Shown one piece after another: positions 31,591 through 44,974 of a stretch of DNA of 64,000 bases (positions are counted from its first letter, which is position 1; the number at the start of each line of letters is the position of its first letter). Under the pieces are notes generated by a model, which made no database searches, was not told the origin of the DNA, and was given only the letters and a program-made list of their open reading frames with translations. This DNA comes from Bryoerythrophyllum caledonicum (Eukaryota > Streptophyta > Bryopsida > Pottiales > Pottiaceae): contig OZ020523.1 of assembly GCA_963971425.1 (NCBI GenBank), positions 20,689,105-20,753,104 of the forward strand. Reading direction: 5' to 3'. The position numbers were made by a program, and so were the translations under genes.

Positions 31591-32427
31591 GGGAACATGG
31601 ATCTTATCTTCACGGGGTACGTACTATATATTTTCATGATCTACGGTCCCCAAGATTAATGGCCATCGATCATAATCCTGAATGTGAGGAATTTATCGCA
31701 TGAAGGTCCATATCACTATAGATTTTTTTAGGTGGAGAAAATTATTTCAAATTTCACAAATTCAAGAACTGAAACTGTGAAATTAGCTGCCGCTCATTTT
31801 TCCTTGTAGTTTGAAAATGTTAAATGCTCAAAAGCAACTTGAGTAACTCTCTTCTTTATTGTTTGGGAATGGGTCTTTTTGTTTAATTATTATGTCTTCG
31901 CAGTTCCAAGTTCTTAGAGTCAGTATACCTCTTGAAATTTGGGGAATACATGTCTTGACATCTATTTGAATTTTAGTTCACATTATCATTCCAATGGGAA
32001 AATAAGCTGACTATAATCTCTCTCGCACGGCGATTTGAAACGAAACACTTAAAACTGGATGAGTTCTTACTGCACATCGATTGAATTCCTCAAGAATAGT
32101 ACGAAATTCAGATCTGAAGACTCACTGATCTATTTGCAGAATGTTTGGTTATAGCTTACGATTCCAGGACTCTGTCAAAGCACAGGGGCGCTACAAGTAA
32201 TGAACAACGCAAAATGTACATTATTTTCAACCCAAATTCCTATTACGAAGAGTCTATACTTGTTTCTTGTCAAGTCTAATATATATCTTCAATACAGAAC
32301 AGAAGAGATGTCACTGCAAGAGTAAACAACGCGACCTCCACCATGAACTGATTGAATCACAAAGAAGAACATCAGTCAAGAGGTCTAGCATATTACAGTC
32401 CGAACCGGATATCGGTAAGCTCGTCTG

Positions 32428-34863
32428 TCAAACCATGTCGGTACTCGACTTGTGGCACACGCCGCCCAAGGCCGGCCACCGCAACAACGCAGCCTCCACC
32501 TCGAACTCGAACTCATACAGGTCCACACTCTCGGGGAAGTTCGGCCTGCCAATCTCGGGTCCACTCCCCAGATACGACGCCAGAGCGAAGCAATCCCCCG
32601 GAGACGACCAGAACGCGTGCCTCGCGCTTCCCATCTTCCGCACCAGGGACCTCGACCCCACGAGGGAAACGTGAACCCCGTTCTGCACCAGGCTCAGATT
32701 GTAGTTCGCAACCAAGTTCCGGTCCAGAGTCGCCGTGGTCACGCTCACGCTCCCGCCCAGCACCTGCAGCGTGGTGCTCCGGATGTGCGGGCTCACAACC
32801 GGGGCGGTGTGCTCGCAGACGTACACACCCGAGTAGAGAGACGCGATGAAGTCTGCGTGGAGGGACTGCACCGCGGGGATGAGAACCTGCAGGATCTGGA
32901 GGCCTACAAGCTCGTAGATCTGGTTCGAGGGCGTGTCGGTGGAGGTGAGCACGGCGACGCCGAGGTGGGTGTCGGGGTGGAAGGCGATGACCGAGCCGTA
33001 GCTCCCAAGCTGGCCGTTCTTGGTGATGAGCGTCGTGGACCGGCTGGCGCCTCGCGGCGTGATGCCAATGAGCTCCCATGGGAGCGCGAAGCCGCGCAAT
33101 CCGCTGGAGGTCGCAGGGAAGACGGTGGCAGGGTGGGTCGTTTCGTGGAGAGATGCAGCGACGAGAAGGGCGGTTGGGTGGAGCAGAAACTTGAGGAACT
33201 TTGCGAGGTCATGAGCTGTGGAGTACCTGCAAGTCACAGAAATGAGTCAAATCCTGGTGACCAAGCTGGATCACAAGACTGCATACAACTTCGAGAGGAT
33301 CATGTCCTAGCGGCAAATTTACAGAAGAATTGAAACCAGACTGAATCCTCCAAAGATCTGAAGGCTCAATCCTGCAAATTCTGCAAACTATAGATTGGCA
33401 GACTTTGTTCTCGTAACTAAGGCAGTTCGGAAGCTATTTGAAAATATGAGCATCAACAGTATTTTGAAACTCAAAATCTCATCTCCACAAGCGTGTAACT
33501 GCCACAGTTGAATGAAATGATCTTCATAATTTCTGTTACAAAACAGTGAGTGTCCAACTATGTGAGCACACAAATGGCGCTTTCCTTATATACCAGACCT
33601 ACAGTATTGGACGTGAATTTTTACTTGACAGGTTTATTCGTTATGTTAGCGGTTTTCACATTTTCAAACGTGCTCTCTTTCAACAATTCTAGTTGTATAT
33701 AATTTCTCACCCCATGTGAGAAAAACGTACATGCATCAACGCAACAGAACCTCTTCAGAATGGTATCGAAAAACTTAATTTGTTAGAATTGCACTAGGAA
33801 TCTTCATCGAGAAAATTGTGCTCAAAGGTGCCAATTTGACTGAAAGCCACCAATCTATTGAATTTGATGTCAACGACTATCAAGCAAACTCTGTTCCTAA
33901 AAGAAAAGTTGCCTTTTTCATCTGTTGTATTCTTCCAAGAGATGGCGTGAGGATTATTATCTGCTTGTGCAAGATTAAAAACTCAAAGAGATGTGTCTGC
34001 ACTTACATGTCGCCACAAGGCGCTTGCCACCCGATGGAGTAGTTCGCAGGAAACGGACGCACATTCCCAGGCGCCAGCTCCGCCTCACCCAGATCCGCCG
34101 GCACACCTGTGCGATCCATCCCCAACGGCGCCCAAAGCTCGTCTCTCAGGAACGCGCTCCACGTCCTCCTCGGCGACGTCGCCTTCTCCCACGCGTGACC
34201 CAGCACTGCGAACCCGAGGTTGGAGTACACCGGCAGCGCGCTCCAGCGCGGCCGCGCCAGCTGCATCTTCGCCACCAACGCGAGGCTCTCCTCTTCCGAG
34301 AGCTCCGGCTCACAGAGCAGCCCCGCGCAGAGGTTGTGAGGCAACCCCGAAGCGTGGCCCATCAGTTCCCGGAGCGTAATGCCATGCCCACTGTCCGCAG
34401 GTTCTGCAACCGAGAACGTTGGCAGGAATTTCGTCACAGGGTCGTCCAGATGGAGATCCGCGCCCTGTTTCTGCAGCAGGAGTGGTCCCAGAGCGGTGAA
34501 GGCCTTGGTCACCGACCCGATCCGGAACGGCGTGTCCACCAGACCGGTAGAGAAGATGGTGCTGTTGCGATACACCACTTCGATGGCGTAAACGCCGACG
34601 TGATATGTTTGCAGTGTTCTTGTGACAATATTCTCGAGCTCCGTGATCTGTGTTCCGAGCTGCGAGGTGAAGTACTCGTCCTCTATGGAGGGATCCACGT
34701 CTGATGGCAGTACCGTTGCAACTCCACATTGTGCGAGTGAACGCTCTACCTGAACAAGGCAATGACACAGGCATGTCAAGAGAACTGTTAGCTTCATTTC
34801 TTCCAAGAGCAGGCTCAACTTGGTTACTTCTTCGAGATCAAGGTGTGAGACGCGCGGGCACAT
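32428..34863 (-). CDS. Serine beta-lactamase-like hydrolase, two exons
   Basis: Exon 1 is 34007-34863 and exon 2 is 32428-33226. The 780-nt intron has GTAAGT/GCAG borders and phase 2, restoring G-D-M-Y-S-T-A-H-D. The joined protein is 551 residues from Met 34863. A Met at residue 23 (MKLTVLLTCLCHC) begins a probable signal peptide and may be the real start. Class C/PBP4-type motifs are present: S-V-T-K (117-120, catalytic Ser and Lys), Y-S-N (213-215), and I-T-K-N-G in exon 2 as the third motif. The C-terminal 120 residues may be a lipocalin-like accessory domain, which is a guess. Related proteins are D-Ala-D-Ala carboxypeptidase or esterase-like; the plant substrate is unknown. No disruption is seen. 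Confidence 0.85.
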
Positions 34864-35750
34864 AATGACTCTTCTCCACCTTGAATTCTCTTATAGATTT
34901 AGGTCTTGTGTCCATGGTGGAGCAGTACCTTGATTTTGCTACACCGGCAGCCCACAAGTTGTAGTTATAACTAGCCTTTCGAATATTATAAACCTGACCT
35001 TAAACCCCGGTAGTCTGTTGACTCAAGGACCACAGATGAAGAAACTTGGAGGGCACCCTTGAATTTCGAATAGAAAAAGAATACTTTTCGGTGCAGAGTC
35101 CGACTCTACTACATGGAAGTCAAAACTAGATAAAATCTCAGAGTGGGGAGTTTTTATAGAAATTTCTTTCATCATGACAGCACCATGACTTTAGGAATTT
35201 CATCATCTATAGAAGTGGTGAGCACAACTATCTTCTCTTTTAAGCAGTGTGACTTACATCTGGAGAGCTTCAGAACGAGCACTTCTTTCCACTTGGAGAA
35301 TCACAGTACGTGACAAGTTGCCATGTGAAAAAGCACAGAACTCATACCTTCAAGACGAGGCTATCCAAATACCTGCTGACAAAGACAAAATCAAGTTGAC
35401 TTAAGAAACAAAAGAGCGTCCTAAGTAGCGAATCAACTACACCGAGGTTCTAAGCGTCTGGTCACACGAGATTTCTCTTCAGATCAATTCATCAAGTATG
35501 GCATCCACTCTACCTCGTTTGGGACGCACAGCTGCAGATTGGAAGCCACACTGTACAGATTGCAACCATGCATCCGGTCGTCACCGATGCTTGACAAACC
35601 ATCCAAAAAAATTGGACATGAAACTGCGGACAAAAGCACCTACACCTACGAGGCCAAACCTAATCCACTTCATAATACAGCAACATCCATGGCTGCATCT
35701 AACCTAAATCACCTATTCCGCAGCTCCAAGTGACGGGATCCTCCTACAGG
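34864..35750. other. Spacer between the hydrolase and the FZR copy
   Basis: It holds the upstream region of the hydrolase gene and probably the 3' UTR of the FZR copy. Small frames at 35,498-35,733 have no recognisable domain. Confidence 0.4.
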
Positions 35751-37324
35751 TCACCGGATGTGAGTTCGTCCCAGCGACCACACTCCTGTATCACGGACGG
35801 CGTTCTGCGACTTTGGAGAAGGGAAAACATTCCAGAACCGCAGTGTCTCGTCACCGGCGCCCGTTACGATCGTCTGCCCGTCCGGGGAGATCGCCAGATA
35901 CAGCACTCGCATCGTGTGCCCCGTCAGGGTCGCAAGCTTCGACATCGTCGGGTGCCTCCACACGATGATCTGGTTCTGCGAGTACCCGTGCGTGCTCACC
36001 AGCTCGTTCACGTTCTTCGACCACACCAGGTTGCACACTTGGCTCCCCGTGTCGTAGCAGTTCAGCGGCGTGCTCGTCGCGGTGTTCCAGAACCGGATGC
36101 ACCGGTCCGCCGTCCCGCCTCCCGACGCCAGCAGCCCGTGCTGGTGAGGAGACCATGCGATGGCCTTTACGGCCGCCGTGTGCTCGCTGAACTTCACCAC
36201 CGGCTGCGTCGATTGCTGGTTCCACACGAACAGGTCGTTGTCGTTGCCCCCGGACGCCAGCTCCCGATCGTCGTACGACCACTTCAGCCCGCACACCTCC
36301 GATCTGTGCCCTACCAGTTTACTCACGAAGTCATCCGCCACCCTCACGTCGCGCTGCAGGATGTTCTTATCCCGGCTCCCCGACGACAGCAGGTGAGAGC
36401 TCCACGCCAGCGTCCCCACGCGCGTCCGATGTCCGCCCATAGTGCGCACCTTCCTGCACTTGGTCGCGTCCCACAGCTGCACCTCGCCCAGGTTCGTCCC
36501 CACGGCCAGGTATGTCCCCCGCTGCGTCCATCCCACCGAGCACACGCTGTCCGTCGGTCCCAAGTCGCACAGCTTCGTCACCTTGCTCGTGCACGCGCTC
36601 CACAGGTACACGCAGGTGCCCAGCCCCACCGCGAGCACGTTGTGCGACGACCAGTCCACGAGATTCAGGTAGAAGTCATCCTGCAATGCCGGCGCGTCCA
36701 ACACCTTGTAGGGCGACCAATTTTCCTGGGGGCCTTCCTGGGCGACATCGTCGCTCCGCTCAGTGTGCTATCAGCAGGCATTAATGCGTACGGGCTCTCT
36801 GGCGTTGAATTGGCCCCAGCGTTCGGCTTCGTCTCGCTCTTAAACCTAAACAGGTTCCGGTTCGTGGGGCTCCTGGGCGACCGTATCGAGTCCCTTGTCC
36901 CCATCGACTTCTCCACCGGAGTCGCTGGTGAGCAGGCCTCTTGCCCGAAAAGCTCTGACCGCAGCAGCATTGAGTACGCCGCGCCGCCGTCCTCTCTGTT
37001 GTCATTGGATTGGGCGATGTTGGCTCCCGAAGGCGATCGATCCAAGAGAGCAAACCCGGCCAAGTTCGAGCTTGAGCGACTGGGAATAAATCGGTCGCTG
37101 TAGGAAGTCCTCGTGGGTGATGAGGTACTACATGTGCCCAGCATCTGCTTCATTGGCGATTCTGCGCCTTGCCATGATCGCCTGGCAATTGTGTCGAGAT
37201 GCAACGCGTCACGCCACATCCCAACTGGTAAGTTAAGGGACCGCGCAACCCTACTCTCTTCCATATCCTCTCCATCTCCTGCCTCATAGGCTTCCATGGG
37301 GTGATCCATCTGCTCTGGTTTCAA
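35751..37324 (-). pseudogene. FZR/CCS52 (Cdh1-type APC/C activator), intronless and frameshifted
   Basis: The N-terminal part (from Met 37324) has the C-box D-R-F-I-P-S-R at residues 77-83, needed for APC/C binding. The C-terminal part, 317 residues from 36,704 to 35,751, holds the seven-blade WD40 propeller beginning L-D-A-P-A-L-Q-D-D-F-Y and the final I-R tail. Such proteins recruit substrates to the anaphase-promoting complex and drive endoreduplication in plants. The two parts are in different frames. The junction falls in the conserved R-K-I-P-R-S-P-Y-K-V motif between 36,718 and 36,719, where four bases appear to be missing. The absence of introns contrasts with the multi-exon FZR genes of seed plants and suggests a retrocopy, unless this lineage has intronless FZR genes. 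Otherwise the protein is well conserved, so a recent lesion or an assembly error is possible. Confidence 0.88.
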
Positions 37325-38600
37325 TGCTGCCTTCTAAATGTCCCGTTTCTCAGGTGGGACCCCAGCAGCGCCAATGTAATATACATGTGCACGTCTCAGG
37401 ATTGCACATATGCCTCAGTAAAGGAAAATCAGAGAAATCTCAACAAATTCCCTACGTTTGCATTGTAATGATGTCCAGTGTGCAACGAAAACCCGCATAA
37501 CCTTCTCCATTTCGTCTCCTCTGATGCTATACCAATGATGGTGCACTCAATGCGGTAATCGGTGAACCACGCCTTCAAAATACTTTATGACAAACCATAT
37601 TCTCATCAAAATGCAGCGAACCGGATTTCAGAAAATACCTCTCGTTCGAGAGGGGGACTAAGCTCAAACCTCCGCAACACCGCCTCCCCACGAGAATATC
37701 TCCAATGGTGCAACCTCCATATCAAGGCCACGATGTTCGCCCCTGCTGCTCCTTTGAAAACGCTCTCAGCATCCATGGACAAAACCAAAACACCAGAACC
37801 TTGCCTTCCTTCACACCACGTCAAATTTCACAACCACCACATTCTCACAAACCGCAACTACCAAACCCATGCTCCCCTTCCAAACCCCTCAACTCTCCGG
37901 CACGCCCACACGCTCCCATCTCCCACCATAAACTCCCCTCCACCCTCCGAACCTAAAACCTAGAATTCATCGCCCTCTTAACGAGCCACGCCCACGCCCA
38001 CGCCAATCGCTTAACCTTCCCTTCACGCCAGAGAAACCGACGCAACACACTGGATACCGAACCAAACGGCACGCGACAAAAACTGACAGGGACGCGACGA
38101 CGGGGACGATTGCGAGGTGGATGCGAAGGCGGCAGCGGCAGCAATCCGAGCGCGAGCTTCTATCATGGCGATGGCTCGACAGGGGAACGATGGTTTTCGC
38201 CGCAACGGCTCCCCAAGAGAGATAGTCTGGGGGGTCCGAGACAACCGAAACGGCCGGTTAATCACCTCTAATCATTCTAATTTCCGCTGTGCACTCAGTT
38301 TATTAAGCGAGAGTTAACCCGTGGTTGCAGGTGAACGATGACCTGGAAGACCGGGATCCTTCGTGGCGTGCCATGACCTTTACATGTTAGGGTTTGGCGG
38401 GAGCTTCGCGGGTAGGTCGAGTGGCTATCCACGTGGGATGAGCGTGGATGGCGGATGGATGACCGGTATAAAACGGATGATAACTCCCTGTTCATCACTG
38501 TGGGCATTGCCACGGTTAAATTACCGACGTGTTCGAATGAGTTGCTCGTGTCGGATTCACTTCATATGAAATACACAGGCATTATATGACATTACCCCCT
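37325..38600. other. Upstream region of the FZR copy
   Basis: This is moderately GC-rich spacer. A possible small plus-strand frame at 38,117-38,317 (MDAKAAAAAIRARAS) has no known domain. I see no clear exon. Confidence 0.35.
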
Positions 38601-39149
38601 TAGTTTTTACCGGGTATTGCAGGGTATCAGACTTGAAGCACATACACTATAGTTTAGAAGTGCACAGTGTAAATTGATATGGATTCTTTGTTCCACATAT
38701 TATCTCTTAGTGTGGGGGTTGTGAGTAAGGGCCGCTTCACACCAAATCCGAGGTCAAGAGTTCGTCAGTTTCCACCAATGAGATTGCTTGAATGGCCAAA
38801 GTTTAGCCTCTCAGCCTTCACACCAAAAGGCCGAAGTCCAAAAGCCGTCGTCCACCATGTGCTTACATGGCAATACTTTTAGAGAATTTTGGCACCAACA
38901 CGACGGCCTCTCAAGTGCAAACTTGGGTCACCATTTTTAGCCGACCCAAACTTCCTTCAAGAGTCCGTCAACTTCCTTTGATTTATATTATTTAATGTAT
39001 TTTTTTAGCCCAAAGTTTGGCCTCTCGCTATTGTGTAGGCAAAAATTTTGGCGCACGGACTCTCAACTCAGCCCTGTGTGAAGCGGCCCTCATGAATCAA
39101 ATGGTTCCTTTGTACTCAATTACTTCATATATATTTTATTTAGAAATTA

Positions 39150-41360
39150 ACTTTATGAACTATTAGTAAATGAGGGTATGTATGGTATACCAGACTTTGA
39201 CTTCACATGGTCTCAAACTTTTGCAGTACATAAGGTCTTAATTTATTACCATCATGTTAGGCATGATATTGGTTCCTTGTACATCAATTTTTAAGTAGGG
39301 GTGTAGCATATTCAAAACAATCATGCTAGGAGTGGAGGTTCAAGAATTGTAACTTCACACAATTTTTTTGTGAGCTAAATATGTTTCACATTCAGAATCC
39401 AAATGGTCAATAACTTGAAGTTTTATACCACATTTTGTAGTAGGAAAAATAAAAAGTAAACATATTAATATCTCTAGTTTTTATTTCAAGAAGGAGACGT
39501 TTTTTTTATAACCTTGCCTGACAATGTGTGGAAATGTTTGACTTGGATTAAAATGCTTTTTACATTGAAGAAAATATCTATTTTAAGAAAAAATTCCCAA
39601 AATTTGATATTATTCATATGTACAAAATTCTTAATGCCAATAGAAACTTGTAGCAAAATTTTGAAGCTACCCGGAGTCCCCAATGTTGCATGTATGGAAA
39701 TATTTTGACCAAATCATCTCATATAAGTTAGAAGAAGATCCTACGGTTACATTTTCAATAACTTCATCTTGGCAGTTTTTAACCCTATACTACCTAAGTA
39801 TGTTTATGGAGAAACCAAGATTTCTGCTAATTTTATTCTTTATACTGAATTTGATGAAAATATAATGCTTGATTTTGGTATCCAATCTTACAAAATTTCA
39901 ATAAAACTCAAACCATGACCTAAACTTTGGGAAAGATTTACACAACATCTAAGATTCCAATGATTGATGGGATAGATTATAGTGTTCAAAGTCATTGTAT
40001 ATTCGTGCTGAAAATTGTAGACTTTGGAGGGTATACTACTTTAACCATCAATAGATTCTTGCATGAGTTTTTGTACTATAAATAAAAGAGGTTCACATGT
40101 ACACTAGGTTGATAGCTTAGCATTGACATAATTTTTTACTTTTGTCTAACGGATTGTATACGAAAATGTTTCAAATTTATATAAATAAAATGCAAGTTAT
40201 GTATTCAATGAAAGAGATCAACAATCACAAACCAATGAAGAATTTCTAGAAGACAAATTTTAATCAAATTTAAGACCAAAATTATTTTTCATGAGTATGA
40301 AATACAACATACCCTACGCTATGGTCAGTTTCGTACATAATTAATTCAAAATGGGGACTTGTCCAAAATTTTGGAAATTTCAAGAGGTTTGGCTAGGCGA
40401 TACCTATGTAATACCAAGGTGACACCCGTGCAAGATCTAGGTGATACTCGTGCAATACCTATGTGATATCCATTGTGTCGAATCAATGTGACCAGAAAAA
40501 ATAAATGGTTCGGCAGTTGCCTGCCGAAACTGACCGTAGCGTACGGTAGTATGGGGCATTGTATTTACTATACTTACTTGTCTTTGATGTACTTTGTGGT
40601 GTATTCTTAGCTTTTCCATGAGTTCTATAACTCCAAATCATGATCTAATTTTTGCAATGTTCATGTAATATGTGCGCAAATTTGAACTTCAAATTTCACA
40701 ATCTAATTCCTAATGAATTTTATGCAAATTGAGGTTTAACACCTCGATAGTTCCATTTTGGGTCTAGTGGGCTTTAAAGGGTTAAAAAGCAAATTATTCA
40801 ATGATTCACACAAGGCACAAGGCAAGTTTGGTATTGGCCTTCTGGCCTTAACCCCTAAATATCGACAACACTTTCACACCAAAAACACTTCAAAACTGCG
40901 GATTCTAGTGCAATCAATAAAGAAGAAACAAACCACTTATACTTCCACTTCTAACCGTAGGATCTCAATTAAAACTTATTAAGTAACATACTTGTAAAAT
41001 TTCATCAAATTTGACCGCACGGATTGAAAGATTATAGTGTTTGAAGTAATACTAAAGGAAATATTATTACTTGCTACTATTGAAAATATCTTGTTCAGAA
41101 GAGTGTCCTAGCAAAAGTTTTTGGAGTTGCCCAACATGCCCGCTCTCCCCATTTCAAGTTCAAAGCCGTGTAACTTTTTCATTAAATGTTGGATTTAGGT
41201 AAAAACAAGACTCACATGAAGCTTTTAGTAATGTCCATCTACAGTGAAAATTTCAAAGAAGTATGTTATATATTGACACCATAGGAACTTGTCCAAACCT
41301 TCAAGAGCCCGAGGGGACTCTTGGAAATTTAGGGATTAAAGGGTTAAACTCCATGAAGCT
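39150..41360 (+). repeat. Long dispersed repeat, copy at 39-41 kb
   Basis: AT-rich non-coding DNA shares many blocks with 60,630-63,175 in the same orientation, for example GAGGTTTAACACCTCGA at 40,730 and 63,121, TTTTCCATGAGTTCTA at 40,612 and 63,000, and AAACCTTCAAGAG at 41,297 and 61,660. Block order fits a circular permutation of one unit of about 2.5 kb, as expected of a decayed tandem repeat. Confidence 0.7.
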
Positions 41361-42050
41361 CCATCACAAAGGGCCTCTGATTTGTGGGGAATGCTATTTT
41401 GTGAGCAGAGAGCAGAGAGCGGAGAGCGGTGAGCAGAAAAAGAGAGCAAAAAATTTAATACCATATGACCACTTTTCAAATTGAGAGCTCTTATTACTGT
41501 AGACTTTTTTTTGCAAAATCGTTTAAAATGTGAAAACATATTTTACACATGTTTTCTTTAGATATTACAACTGACATCATTGTGATCAAATTTACCTAGA
41601 TGTGACGTCATCATCATAGCTATGAGATCATGCATCAATCATTTCACCCTTAAAAGCCCAAGTGTACCTAGGGGGTACGTTTGGATTTTAGGCAGGAACC
41701 TAATATTCAAAAACAAATCATTTTTTTAAAAAAAATTTAGACTAGATTGTCCGTGTAAAAGCTTTGTTAAGCTATTATTTTTATCTTTTTTGGATTTAAG
41801 ATTAAAAAAATTGTCTTCTTCTAAGATTCCAAAACAAATTTATTGTCTTTTGTGTAAAAAGAACATTTTCACTCAAGTCAAACAGTTTCACACATTTTGG
41901 ATCAGAAAATGTTTATACATCATTCAAAGCCCTGACATGAGAAAACAATTCCTCGAAAGGAAATATCCATATGTCAATGTTAAATTCCTCGAAAGGAAAT
42001 AACTTGGATTAAACGAATAGAATCAACTCTAAAGAGGTTTCAGAAGTGCC
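41361..42050. other. AT-rich spacer
   Basis: A short purine-rich run (GAGAGC/GAGCAG repeats) at 41,402-41,440 and a repeated TTCCTCGAAAGGAAATA at 41,950 and 41,985 are visible. No gene is seen. Confidence 0.4.
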
Positions 42051-42053
42051 TGT

Positions 42054-42290
42054 GTGACGCCTGTTGAAAGCGGTTTAAAGCTCTCGCCGGCCGAATCAAA
42101 CCTCCATCGTCAAACATCTGCGCCAAGACCAGCTCGTCGACCAACAAAATTCCCATCACAACAGACGGTGCAACAAGGAACAACGCGAGTGACAATGTTT
42201 GAAGTTCCAAGGAGAGCCTGTATCTTGAAGACTCCCCGGCAAACTATTGAGGTCGCTCCGACATCCATGACCGCTCAGGGCGACCAGTGA
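42054..42290 (+). CDS. Possible gene fragment or small ORF, unknown
   Basis: This 78-residue frame (MTPVESGLKLSPAES ... MTAQGDQ) is GC-richer than its AT-rich surroundings. A possible acceptor TTTCAG lies just upstream. It may be a 3' exon of a lost gene. No domain is recognised. Confidence 0.2.
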   Translation: MTPVESGLKLSPAESNLHRQTSAPRPARRPTKFPSQQTVQQGTTRVTMFEVPRRACILKTPRQTIEVAPTSMTAQGDQ

Positions 42291-42520
42291 TCCGAATTTT
42301 CTTCTACTGCTGGAACGTCTCTGCGACAGAAGCAATTCAACGATAAACCAAACACCACGTCAAGGGGCACACATCGCAGCTCCACACAGCTAGAACTTAA
42401 GGGTTTCAAGGTGGCGCTAATAGATCAGAGCCAAATCTTCATTCGAATTAAAATACTCCATTCGTCTTCTCGGGTGCCCAAAGCCTCATGGATCACTGCA
42501 GCGCTGCCACCCACAACAAA

Positions 42521-42961
42521 AGCGCACGGATGAACCGACATCACCAGGCACGTGATGGCGCAAGGGAGCCAATCGTTTACAATCAGCATACTGCTCTGCC
42601 ACGGCTCTCATAAAACTATACATGTGAGCATCTAGAAACGAATAGTAGAGGTTCAAGAAAGGCCTGAATGTCGCAGCTCGGCCGTCTTCCACGAATTAAA
42701 ATACTCCATCTTCCCTCCAAAATTTATACACATTTAATCAACGTCATTGTACGATCCTGCCAACCAAAAATCCAACCATGAACCCACATCGCCTAGTAAC
42801 GCGTCAAGAAAATAATCTTCCTTTCAATGGCTACCGCACTTACAAGCTCGACATGAAGCAGGCGACAAGTTTTTAAGAGGTGGTAAAAAGGTTTCCTGAT
42901 TGCTAAGGATTGGCTCCCTTGCGCCATTACGAACCTGTCGATGTTGATTCATCCGTGCGCC
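42521..42961. repeat. Diverged inverted duplication next to the microsatellite
   Basis: The arms are 42,521-42,573 and 42,909-42,961, about 53 bp with roughly nine mismatches, including TTGGCTCCCTTGCGCCAT. Both arms read as A-P-L-R-H-x-x-P-x-D-V-x-S-S-V-R on opposite strands, so they may come from one coding fragment. Confidence 0.75.
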
Positions 42962-42984
42962 TCTTAAAAACTTGTCGCCTGCTT

Positions 42985-42985
<1 letters not shown>
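42855..42985. repeat. Perfect 26-bp inverted repeat abutting the microsatellite
   Basis: GAAGCAGGCGACAAGTTTTT plus six bases at 42,855-42,880 is exactly complementary to 42,960-42,985, leaving a 79-nt loop. The right arm runs directly into the CAACCA repeat. Confidence 0.9.
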
Positions 42986-43871
<886 letters not shown>

Positions 43872-44159
43872 GATATGTGTGGGTGGATGGTTATTTTTTT
43901 GATGTATGTACCGGGAAATGTTAGGGTAGAGGGTGGAATAAGTTTGGTGAAGTATGTGATTATTTTTTAGAAGTGGCGCAAAGGTAGATGCTAGGTGTTG
44001 ATATTCGGGGTGGAGTTTTATAGTGTTTGAAATGAAATATATTTTTGATAATCTTTTGTGTGTTTTTGGATGGTTGTGGAAGACATTTGGCATTGGACTG
44101 GGGTTAGTGTCTATGTCTCCGCAAAGTATAATTTTGAAAGAGATATAGATACACTCCAC
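43872..44159 (-). mobile_element. Inverted 5' segment of a LINE with a 2A-like motif
   Basis: The minus-strand frame from 44,159 begins MECIYISFKIILCGDIDTN followed by P-S-P. The C-G-D-I-x-x-N-P-x-P pattern is common near the N-terminus of LINE proteins and resembles 2A peptides (D-x-E-x-N-P-G-P), with Ser in place of Gly and Asp in place of Glu. It points away from the plus-strand LINE that begins directly after it, so it looks like that LINE's inverted 5' end (twin priming) or a separate LINE head-to-head. Confidence 0.5.
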
Positions 44160-44365
44160 CCATACACCAATTCCTAGAGGAAAACCAATACCTTTTTTAA
44201 CACAAAACTTCTCTACACAATGACTTATATAGCTTTATCAATAGCCAAACCCCACCTCCTTCCCCCAATGAACTACAACTGAAATTTCTCTATTTCCCGC
44301 ACAATCTTATCCTTGAAGCTCTTAGATGGTTTGAACCAATTCATGCTTACACACACCCCCCCCCC

Positions 44366-44974
44366 GTGCCACCTGCCTACATTTCCCTTCCACCTTGCAA
44401 CCTAGACATGGACATTAGAAACACATATATAACTACATGGAACGCCTCAACGTTAAACATTGCTTTGCCATGCATCCACAATCTAATCGCCCACACCAAC
44501 ACACCACCTGCCATAATTGCCATACAAGAAACTAAACTAACCGCTACTAAATCCACAAAATATATCCAAAAAACATTCCCCAGTTACAAACTTATATTTA
44601 ATAACACTCATACTCTCACACGATGCATCCAACAATGAATGCCATATTCACCGGTAAGAGAAGGTTTACTCATGCTCATACACCAATTATATCCCTTCCC
44701 CGGGAATATTACTAAAATCCCTACCCCGGCTAATATATCACCATCTCTTCAAATGATTGAAATTACTAACCGACCCCTCCAACCATGGATCATTCTTCAT
44801 CTATACATGCCCTCGCACATAGAAGACTCTAGGCGTATTCCGGAGATCCAAAACTCCATCACTTCACAAATAAATACACACACTAACCACACAATAATAC
44901 TTTGCGGAGACTTTAAGCAAGATATCACCCTAATTGGACAACAAAACGAAGGGGTTTTTAACCCCCCCACTTGA
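44366..44974 (+). pseudogene. LINE endonuclease (APE-type) region
   Basis: Two adjacent frames. The first has T-W-N-A-S-T-L and I-I-A-I-Q-E-T-K-L, the N-terminal motifs with the catalytic Glu of APE-type endonucleases. The second has I-I-L-C-G-D-F-K-Q-D, the conserved G-D-F-N-like block. A stop separates them at 44,636. Further matches (F-N-S-D-H-F-P-I) continue to 45,260, including the terminal S-D-H. Confidence 0.7.

Noticed and set aside
32452..33333. 293-codon plus-strand frame and the 188-codon minus frame
   Set aside because: Shadows of exon 2 of the serine hydrolase, which alone has recognisable motifs and fitting splice sites.
33227..34006. Exon inside the hydrolase intron
   Set aside because: The two flanking exons join in phase with standard borders, and nothing coding-like lies between.
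35730..37103. 457-codon plus-strand frame
   Set aside because: Antisense shadow of the FZR copy; the composition follows the WD40 coding strand.
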